Of a stretch of DNA of 27,920 nt, positions 22,835 through 27,920 are shown piece by piece; within the stretch, counting starts at the first letter, position 1, and each line of letters starts with the position of its first letter. The DNA lies in NCBI GenBank assembly GCA_002440125.1, contig DJRQ01000007.1, positions 7,149-35,068 of the forward strand. Direction: 5' to 3'. Made by a program: the position numbers and the translations under genes. The notes beneath the pieces are model-generated. The model saw only the letters and a list, made by a program, of their open reading frames with translations. It was not told the DNA's origin and searched no databases. This stretch comes from Caryophanales bacterium UBA6356 (GTDB lineage: Bacteria; Bacillota_I; Bacilli_A; RFN20; CAG-826).

Positions 22835-22850
22835 CTGTATTAACTGTATC
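22835..22850 (-). promoter_or_regulatory. -10 box and direct repeat at the GntR start, candidate operator
   Basis: ATACAG occurs twice on the minus strand (22835-22840 and 22844-22849), separated by TTA. TAATAC (22837-22842) in this stretch resembles a -10 box only 6 nt before the ATG, so mRNA would start at or near the start codon. Overlap of a repeat with the -10 suits autorepression. The remaining 85 nt to the divergent epimerase gene holds a TAAAAT (22912-22917) that may serve that gene. Confidence 0.4.
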
Positions 22851-22935
22851 AATTACTATCCAAATCGTCAATGTCGTTGCATTTTTGCTCTTAAAAGAGA
22901 CGATGTTGTCTTAAAATAATGGTTGAGGTTACTCC

Positions 22936-24066
22936 ATGAACAAACAATTGAAGATTATGACGATTTTGGGAACGAGGCCTGAAATCATTCGTTTAAGCGA
23001 AGTGATTAAAAAATTAGACAAGGAATGTGATCACATTCTCGTTCACACTGGACAGAACTACGATTACGAACTGAATGGTATTTTCTTCGAAGAACTTGGT
23101 TTAAGGAAGCCGGACTATTTTCTTAGTGCCGTTGGAAAAGACCTTGGCGAGACGATGGGAAACATCATCGATAAGTCCTATTCGCTCATTAAAGAGGTCA
23201 ATCCCGATGCGATATTGATTCTTGGAGATACCAATAGCGCTTTGAGCGCCATTGCTGCCAAACGCTTAAAGAAACCCATCTTTCATATGGAAGCGGGCAA
23301 TCGTTGCTGGGATTGGAATGTGGCTGAGATGACCAATCGCACCATCGTGGATCATATCAGTGACATCAATCTCCCTTATAGCGAATTCGCCTATCAGAAT
23401 CTCATGCGCGAAGGCCTTTCGAAAGATCGCACCTTCAAAAGCGGCTCTCCCATGCTCGAAGTCATCGACGCCCATCGCGATTCCATCGAAAAAAGCAATG
23501 TTCTTTCGCGTCTTGGCTTAGAAAGGAAAAAGTATCTTTTGATAAGTGCTCACCGCGAAGAGAATGTCGATATTCCTTCGAAGTTCATGCGCTTGTTCCC
23601 TGCTTTAAACCGAATCGCGGATGAATATAAGCTTCCGGTTATCTTCTCTTGCCATCCTCGAACCCGCAAAAGACTTGAGGAGAAGGGCTTTGTTCTTTCG
23701 CAATACATTCGGGAAGATAAGCCTTTTGGTTTCTTCGACTATTGCAAACTTGAAGAGAATGCTTTCGTGGTGCTTAGCGATTCTGGGACTTTGACGGAAG
23801 AATCTTCGATCTTTGACTTCCCAGCCGTTCTTATCCGTACTTCGACCGAACGGCAAGAAGGCGTTCTCAATGGCTCAATCGCCATTGGGGGAGTCGATTA
23901 TGAAACCATTCGTCCTTCGATAGATCGCGCTTTAAGGATGCATAGGGAAGGGAATGCCCTTCCGATAGTGCCAGATTATTCAAAAACGGATGTCTCTCGT
24001 TTCGTCTATCAAAAAATAGTCGAGTACATCGATGTTATCCGGAAAGAAACGTGGCTAGAGGACTAA
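22936..24066 (+). CDS. fnlC: Non-hydrolysing UDP-sugar 2-epimerase (Cap5G/FnlC-type)
   Basis: The start has GAGG 7 nt upstream; the protein is 376 residues. The N-terminus MTILGTRPEIIRLSEVIKK and HTGQNYDYELNG, then ILGDTNSALSAIAAKR, HMEAGNRCWDWN and SDSGTLTEESSIF, are hallmarks of the non-hydrolysing UDP-GlcNAc 2-epimerase fold. The AGNRCWDWNVAEMTNR segment matches the Cap5G/FnlC branch better than WecB, whose equivalent begins EAGLR. That branch completes UDP-L-FucNAc synthesis by epimerising UDP-L-PneNAc at C2. The two preceding steps are encoded downstream on the same strand, beyond an inverted transferase gene. It converges on that gene with a 4-nt stop overlap. Confidence 0.85.
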   Translation: MNKQLKIMTILGTRPEIIRLSEVIKKLDKECDHILVHTGQNYDYELNGIFFEELGLRKPDYFLSAVGKDLGETMGNIIDKSYSLIKEVNPDAILILGDTNSALSAIAAKRLKKPIFHMEAGNRCWDWNVAEMTNRTIVDHISDINLPYSEFAYQNLMREGLSKDRTFKSGSPMLEVIDAHRDSIEKSNVLSRLGLERKKYLLISAHREENVDIPSKFMRLFPALNRIADEYKLPVIFSCHPRTRKRLEEKGFVLSQYIREDKPFGFFDYCKLEENAFVVLSDSGTLTEESSIFDFPAVLIRTSTERQEGVLNGSIAIGGVDYETIRPSIDRALRMHREGNALPIVPDYSKTDVSRFVYQKIVEYIDVIRKETWLED

Positions 24067-24680
24067 CGTCCTTTGGCGAAACCGAATAAAACTAAGAAGC
24101 TATAAATGAAGATTTTTAGGTCGAACCAAAAGCTTAAATGAGCAACGTAATAAGAATCGAATTTGGCTTTGGCATAGATGTCGTGGCTTCTCTTCATATG
24201 AATTTGGGCGTAGCCACTGAGACCGGGCTTTACCTCGTAGGCATTTGGGACATAGGAAAGACGCGCTTGGATGAGATCGGTTTCGAGTCCCATGGGAAGG
24301 GATGGACGAGGGCCGATAAAGGACATATCGCCTTTTAAGATGTTGAAGAGCTGAGGGAATTCATCGATTGACGTTCTTCGCATGAAATGACCCCATTTCG
24401 TTATCAAGCTTTGCTGTTTTTCCTGACTCATATTTTCTGGAGCGATATTTGGCGCGTCGACATACATGGAGCGAAATTTATAGATGTGGAAGGTTTTAAG
24501 GCCTTTTCCAGCCCTTTCTTGCTTAAAAAGAATGGGCCCTTTGGAAGTAATTTTCGTTAAAAAAGCCGCGATTAGAAGAATCGGAGAAAGCAGTATTATT
24601 CCAAGAAGGGATCCGAAGATGTCGATGGCTCTTTTGAAGAAGAGATAAACCTTTTGGCTTCTTTTAAGCGTCGAATTCAT
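24063..24680 (-). CDS. Bacterial sugar transferase, monotopic phosphoglycosyl transferase
   Basis: Starting at the ATG at 24680 gives 205 residues, close to the minimal PglC/CapM-type catalytic unit. A single reentrant membrane helix is visible near the N-terminus (FKRAIDIFGSLLGIILLSPI, with the Ser-Pro break), followed by SKGPILFKQER and YKFRSM. The catalytic Asp106-Glu107 pair lies in SIDEFPQLFNILKGDMSFIGPRP. PGLSGYAQI follows. Such enzymes transfer a sugar-1-phosphate from a UDP-sugar to undecaprenyl phosphate, the first membrane step of glycan assembly. Given the neighbours, UDP-FucNAc or its bacillosamine-like relatives are plausible donors, but this is not provable from sequence. An in-frame upstream GTG falls within the promoter. 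The gene is inverted relative to its neighbours. Confidence 0.9.
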   Translation of the reverse strand: MNSTLKRSQKVYLFFKRAIDIFGSLLGIILLSPILLIAAFLTKITSKGPILFKQERAGKGLKTFHIYKFRSMYVDAPNIAPENMSQEKQQSLITKWGHFMRRTSIDEFPQLFNILKGDMSFIGPRPSLPMGLETDLIQARLSYVPNAYEVKPGLSGYAQIHMKRSHDIYAKAKFDSYYVAHLSFWFDLKIFIYSFLVLFGFAKGR

Positions 24681-24689
24681 GTCTTCACA

Positions 24690-24695
24690 ATTATA
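24690..24695 (-). promoter_or_regulatory. -10 box 9 nt before the sugar transferase gene
   Basis: A perfect TATAAT on the minus strand with only 9 nt to the ATG, and no Shine-Dalgarno. It predicts a 5' leader of about 3-4 nt. No good -35 box is visible. Confidence 0.45.
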
Positions 24696-24787
24696 CACCA
24701 CTTTTGATAATAAAACCTATTAAAATCCAGCATTCTTCCTTTCTTTGAGGCCTCTATTAGGTTAAACTTTCACAAAAGAGGTTATTT

Positions 24788-25795
24788 ATGAGTGACATTT
24801 TTGATGGCAAAGTGCTCTTGGTAACGGGCGGAACGGGTTCTTTTGGACATGCCGTTGTGGAGCGGTTTTTGAAAACGAATATCAAGGAGATTCGTATATT
24901 GTCTCGCGATGAGAAAAAGCAAGACGATATGCGAAAACAATACGATAATCCGAAATTGAAGTTCTATATTGGCGACATCCGCGATTATGTTGCCATCAAA
25001 GGGGCGTTTAGGGGCGTGGATTACGTTTTTAGCGCAGCTGCTTTAAAGCAAGTACCCTCTTGTGAGTTCTATCCGATGGAGGCAGTTAAGACGAACGTTA
25101 TCGGAAGCGATAATGTTATTTCCGCTTGCCTTGCCAATCATGTCAAGAAAGCGATTTTCCTTAGCACCGATAAAGCGGCTTATCCCATCAATGCGATGGG
25201 AATGACAAAAGCCCTTATGGAAAAGAACGTTATCGCCCGTTCTCGCCAAATGAAAGAAGGGGACCCCGTTCTTTGTCTAACCCGGTATGGAAATGTTATG
25301 GCGAGCAGAGGTTCGGTCATTCCTCTTTTCCTTGAACAAATCAAAGAAGGGAGACCATTGACCATCACCAATCCCGAGATGACCCGTTTCATGATGACAT
25401 TAGAAGATGCGGTGGATCTTGTTCTTTACGCATTCGAACACGGAAAGCAAGGGGATCTCTTCGTTCAGAAAGCGCCTAGCGCGACCATTGAAACCCTAGC
25501 AAAAGCGGTCCTTTCGCTCACCAAGAGCGATGTGGGTGTCCAATATATCGGTACTAGACACGGTGAGAAGCTTTATGAGACTTTGGTGACGGAAGAGGAA
25601 ATGCTCCGGGCTTACGATGAAGGCGATTTCTTCCGCATTTGCGCTGACAACAGGGATTTGAATTACGATCAATACGTGACGCAAGGCAATAAGAAGCTTG
25701 ATTTAGGTCATAGTTATACCTCCCACAATACTGAGAGACTTACTGTTGAGGGGATGGAAAAAGAGCTCCTTCGCCTTAAAGAATTCCAAAAGTAA
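24788..25795 (+). CDS. fnlA: UDP-GlcNAc 4,6-dehydratase/5-epimerase (Cap5E/FnlA-type)
   Basis: AAAGAGG lies 7 nt before the ATG; the protein is 335 residues, the family length. The N-terminal Rossmann motif is LLVTGGTGSFGHAVV, followed by FYIGDIRDY and SAAALKQVPSCEFYPMEA. The catalytic stretch STDKAAYPINAMGMTKALME has Met137-x-x-x-Lys141 in place of the usual SDR YxxxK. This is a known oddity of the Cap5E/FnlA branch and helps the assignment. The enzyme converts UDP-GlcNAc to a 4-keto-6-deoxy L-sugar intermediate for UDP-L-FucNAc. The following reductase gene starts 2 nt after the stop, so they are one operon. Confidence 0.9.
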   Translation: MSDIFDGKVLLVTGGTGSFGHAVVERFLKTNIKEIRILSRDEKKQDDMRKQYDNPKLKFYIGDIRDYVAIKGAFRGVDYVFSAAALKQVPSCEFYPMEAVKTNVIGSDNVISACLANHVKKAIFLSTDKAAYPINAMGMTKALMEKNVIARSRQMKEGDPVLCLTRYGNVMASRGSVIPLFLEQIKEGRPLTITNPEMTRFMMTLEDAVDLVLYAFEHGKQGDLFVQKAPSATIETLAKAVLSLTKSDVGVQYIGTRHGEKLYETLVTEEEMLRAYDEGDFFRICADNRDLNYDQYVTQGNKKLDLGHSYTSHNTERLTVEGMEKELLRLKEFQK

Positions 25796-25797
25796 AG

Positions 25798-26904
25798 ATG
25801 AAAGTTTTGGTGACTGGAGCAAAGGGCTTTATCGGGAGGCACCTTTGCCGCGCTTTAAAGAGAAATGGAGATACTGTTTTTGCTTTTGATTTAGGGAATA
25901 CCGATCTAGAGCTTCGAGACTATATCGCCCAAAGCGATTTCGTCGTTCATCTTGCTGGTATCAATAGGCCTTTGAATCCAAGCGAGTTTTACGATGGAAA
26001 TTTCAATTTTACAAAGAAATTGTTGGATTTTCTGGCTTTTCAAAAAAATCCATGCCCCATCCTTTTTTCTTCTAGCACCCAAGCGGCTCTTGATAACGAT
26101 TATGGAAAATCGAAAAGGATGGCGGAAGATCTTCTTTTGAACGAGATACCTCAAAGGAAAGTGTTTGTTTTTCGTCTCTATAACGTCTATGGCCCAGGTG
26201 CTCGCCCCTCCTATAACAGCGTGATCGCCACTTGGTGTGACGCTTTGACGCATGATAAGCCGATGGCGGTTAACGAAAAGAATCCCGTTATCGATTTTGT
26301 TTATATCGACGATGTGGTTTCTTATTTCATTGGGGCCATCCATTCGGACCTTGAATCTTCTACGAAAGAAAAGCCCATTTTGTATGTCGAACCTTTTGAT
26401 GAAGTTCCTCTTTTGGATGTTCTCGCCCTTCTTCGCTCTTTCAAAGAATCTCGGAAGAATTTGGATCTTCCCCTTCAAAGAGGGTTTTCCAAAAAACTAT
26501 ACGCTACGTATCTTAGCTACCTTCAAGAAGGGGATTTTGCCTATTCTTTGAATCCCCATTCGGATGAACGGGGTTCTTTTACCGAATTCCTTCATATTCC
26601 ATCCTATGGCCAAGTGTCGGTGAACGTTTCGCATCCTGGCGTAACGAAAGGGAATCATTATCACGAGACGAAAAACGAAAAATTCCTTTGCGTTTCCGGC
26701 TCCGTTTTAATTAAACTTCGCAAAGTCGGAACCAAAGAAATTGTTTCTTATCGGGTGAGCGAGAGCGACTTGAAAGTGGTGGATATCCCTCCTGGATATA
26801 CCCATTCCATTTCAACGCTCGGCGAGAAGGATTCCGTGACGATTATGTGGGCGAATGAGCCTTTCGATCCCCTTCATCCCGATACCTATCACGAAGATGT
26901 TTAG
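25798..26904 (+). CDS. fnlB: Bifunctional 3-epimerase/4-reductase (Cap5F/FnlB-type) with C-terminal cupin
   Basis: The 368-residue protein has an N-terminal SDR domain (TGAKGFIGRHLC; Tyr102-x-x-x-Lys106 in NDYGKSKRMAE; FRLYNVYGPGARP). From about residue 255 it has a cupin domain (VSHPGVTKGNHYHETKNEKF, IPPGYTHSI). This two-domain layout is diagnostic of Cap5F/FnlB: the cupin epimerises C3 and the SDR domain reduces C4 with NADPH. The product is passed to the 2-epimerase encoded at the start of the locus. It starts 2 nt after the dehydratase stop with no strong ribosome site, so translational coupling is likely. Its stop overlaps the convergent tex stop by 4 nt. Confidence 0.92.
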   Translation: MKVLVTGAKGFIGRHLCRALKRNGDTVFAFDLGNTDLELRDYIAQSDFVVHLAGINRPLNPSEFYDGNFNFTKKLLDFLAFQKNPCPILFSSSTQAALDNDYGKSKRMAEDLLLNEIPQRKVFVFRLYNVYGPGARPSYNSVIATWCDALTHDKPMAVNEKNPVIDFVYIDDVVSYFIGAIHSDLESSTKEKPILYVEPFDEVPLLDVLALLRSFKESRKNLDLPLQRGFSKKLYATYLSYLQEGDFAYSLNPHSDERGSFTEFLHIPSYGQVSVNVSHPGVTKGNHYHETKNEKFLCVSGSVLIKLRKVGTKEIVSYRVSESDLKVVDIPPGYTHSISTLGEKDSVTIMWANEPFDPLHPDTYHEDV

Positions 26905-27920
26905 CCAACTTGCTTTATTGAAAGGCTAATTCTTTTGCGCGCTAAATCGACCCCAATGACTTTTACTTTCACGATTTGGCCGAGTTTTAGGCATTCGCTG
27001 GGGTGGGATATATAGCGGTTTGCTATTTCCTTTATGTAGACGAGCCCATCTTGGTGAACCCCGATATCTACGAAAGCGCCGAAATCGCTGAGATTTCGTA
27101 CCGTCCCATCTAATATCATTCCCTCTTTAAGGTCTTTGATGTCTTTGACGCTATTTTCTAAGGAAGCGATTTCGATCGATTCCCTTAAATCCCGACCTGG
27201 TTTTTTTAACTCTTCGGTGATGTCCTTTAGCGTGTAAGGGCCTAAGCACGTCTTCTTTTGAAGCTCGTCGAAGGAGTGGTTTTCCTCAAGAATGCTCTTC
27301 GCCTTATCGGTTCCGAGGTCTTTAAGGGAGAGTCCTAATGCGTCAAGCAGTTTCATTGTGGCTTGGTAGTCTTTTGGGTGAACGGCGCTTCTTTCGAGCG
27401 GGTTCTCGTTTTCGATACGTATGAAACCGGCTGCATCCATAAACGTTTTTTGACCGAATCCCTTGACCTTCAAAAGGTCTTTTCGCTCTTTGAAGGGACC
27501 ATGTTCATCGCGATAATGCACGATTTCCTCGGCGAGTTTTTGGGAGATTCCGGAGACATAGCGAAGAAGTGAGAAGGAAGCGGTGTTAAGCCATACGCCG
27601 ACTTCATTGACGGCATCGGTTGTGGCGGCTTCGAGGGTTTGCTTTAGTTTCTTTTCGTCCATGTCGTGTTGATATTGGCCAACCCCAATGGCTTCAGGAG
27701 GTATTTTGACAAGTTCCGCCATCGGATCAAGAAGGCGTCTGGCCAAAGAGACGGCGCTTCTTTCGTCGATATCCATTTTGGGGAACTCTTTTATAGCCAG
27801 CGAAGAAGCGCTATAAACGCTAGCGCCAGATTCGTTTACGATGACAAGCAATATCTTTTCTTTGAGTCCTTCGCTTTCCAAATATCTTTGCAAAAAGGCC
27901 TCGCTTTCGCGACTGGCAGT
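26901..27920 (-). CDS. tex: Tex, S1-domain RNA-binding protein (3' part)
   Basis: The frame stays open to the window edge, giving about 339 C-terminal residues of a protein normally ~720 long. It opens with TASRESEAFLQRYL, then IVNESGASVYSASSLA, typical of the YqgF-like region of Tex. Helix-hairpin-helix motifs follow: EIGVGQYQHDM-type context, then HGPFKERKDLLKVKGFGQKT. It ends in an S1 domain (LDGTVRNLSDFGAFVDIG to ARKRISLSIKQV). Tex binds RNA and associates with transcription and ribosomal RNA processing or repair; it is a core cytoplasmic protein. The gene converges with fnlB. Its start and promoter are outside the window. Confidence 0.93.
   Translation of the reverse strand, partial: TASRESEAFLQRYLESEGLKEKILLVIVNESGASVYSASSLAIKEFPKMDIDERSAVSLARRLLDPMAELVKIPPEAIGVGQYQHDMDEKKLKQTLEAATTDAVNEVGVWLNTASFSLLRYVSGISQKLAEEIVHYRDEHGPFKERKDLLKVKGFGQKTFMDAAGFIRIENENPLERSAVHPKDYQATMKLLDALGLSLKDLGTDKAKSILEENHSFDELQKKTCLGPYTLKDITEELKKPGRDLRESIEIASLENSVKDIKDLKEGMILDGTVRNLSDFGAFVDIGVHQDGLVYIKEIANRYISHPSECLKLGQIVKVKVIGVDLARKRISLSIKQVG

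Noticed and set aside
25906..26478. 190-codon minus-strand open frame inside fnlB
   Set aside because: It lies opposite a clearly recognised SDR domain and has no ribosome site or motif.
1..27920. Mycoplasma-type genetic code (TGA = Trp)
   Set aside because: Several genes end in TGA at the family's normal length (metalloprotease, aminopeptidase), and conserved Trp positions are all TGG.
1..27920. CRISPR arrays, tRNA/rRNA genes, insertion sequences, prophage genes
   Set aside because: I found no regularly spaced repeats, cloverleaf sequences, transposase motifs or terminal inverted repeats by reading.

Overview
The window reads as chromosomal DNA of a low-to-moderate GC Gram-positive-type bacterium (Bacillota, probably an uncultivated Bacilli/Erysipelotrichia-like gut lineage). 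The reasons are lipoproteins with classical lipoboxes, purine-rich GGAGG-type ribosome binding sites, a Dlt-like envelope-modification cluster, a YtrA-type GntR/ABC operon and capsule genes of the Cap5E/F/G type. TGA is used as stop and Trp is TGG throughout, so the code is standard and not the Mycoplasma code. The taxonomic guess is inference. I see no tRNA, rRNA, CRISPR array, insertion sequence or phage gene.

Layout. (1) 1-5343 holds three exported lipoproteins: one truncated by the window edge (minus strand), a collagen-like/beta-helix protein, and an M6-type metalloprotease. (2) 5344-6338 is mostly regulatory and holds a small coiled-coil protein whose hydrophobic tail lies in the -1 frame after an A6 run. 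(3) 6339-9347 is a large SF1 helicase fused to a C-terminal nuclease-like domain, a candidate stand-alone defence or nucleic-acid repair enzyme. (4) 9344-17399 (minus strand) is a six-gene run: a VanZ-type membrane protein carrying a huge Ig-like insert, a cupin, an adenylation enzyme, an acyl carrier protein, an MBOAT acyltransferase and an SGNH esterase/transferase. The last four form a Dlt-like module that should activate a small acyl group, probably an amino acid, and carry it across the membrane onto a surface polymer. (5) 17556-20361 holds a GH109-like oxidoreductase-fold glycosidase and an M29 aminopeptidase, in separate units. (6) 20422-22830 is a GntR regulator/ABC ATPase/permease operon with overlapping genes. 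(7) 22936-26904 encodes all three UDP-L-FucNAc enzymes (2-epimerase, 4,6-dehydratase/5-epimerase, reductase), with an inverted phosphoglycosyl transferase gene between the first and second. (8) 26901-27920 is the 3' part of the RNA-binding factor Tex.

Working together, regions 4 and 7 look like surface-polymer biology: building a FucNAc-containing glycan and esterifying an envelope polymer. Regions 1, 5 and 6 would handle the exterior (adhesion, proteolysis, glycan trimming, efflux).

The most interesting points are the variant Dlt-like module beside a VanZ protein with a giant Ig insert, the helicase-nuclease, the frameshift that restores a membrane anchor, start codons sitting 6-9 nt behind -10 boxes (predicted leaderless mRNAs), and three convergent gene pairs that each overlap by exactly four bases through interlocked stop codons.
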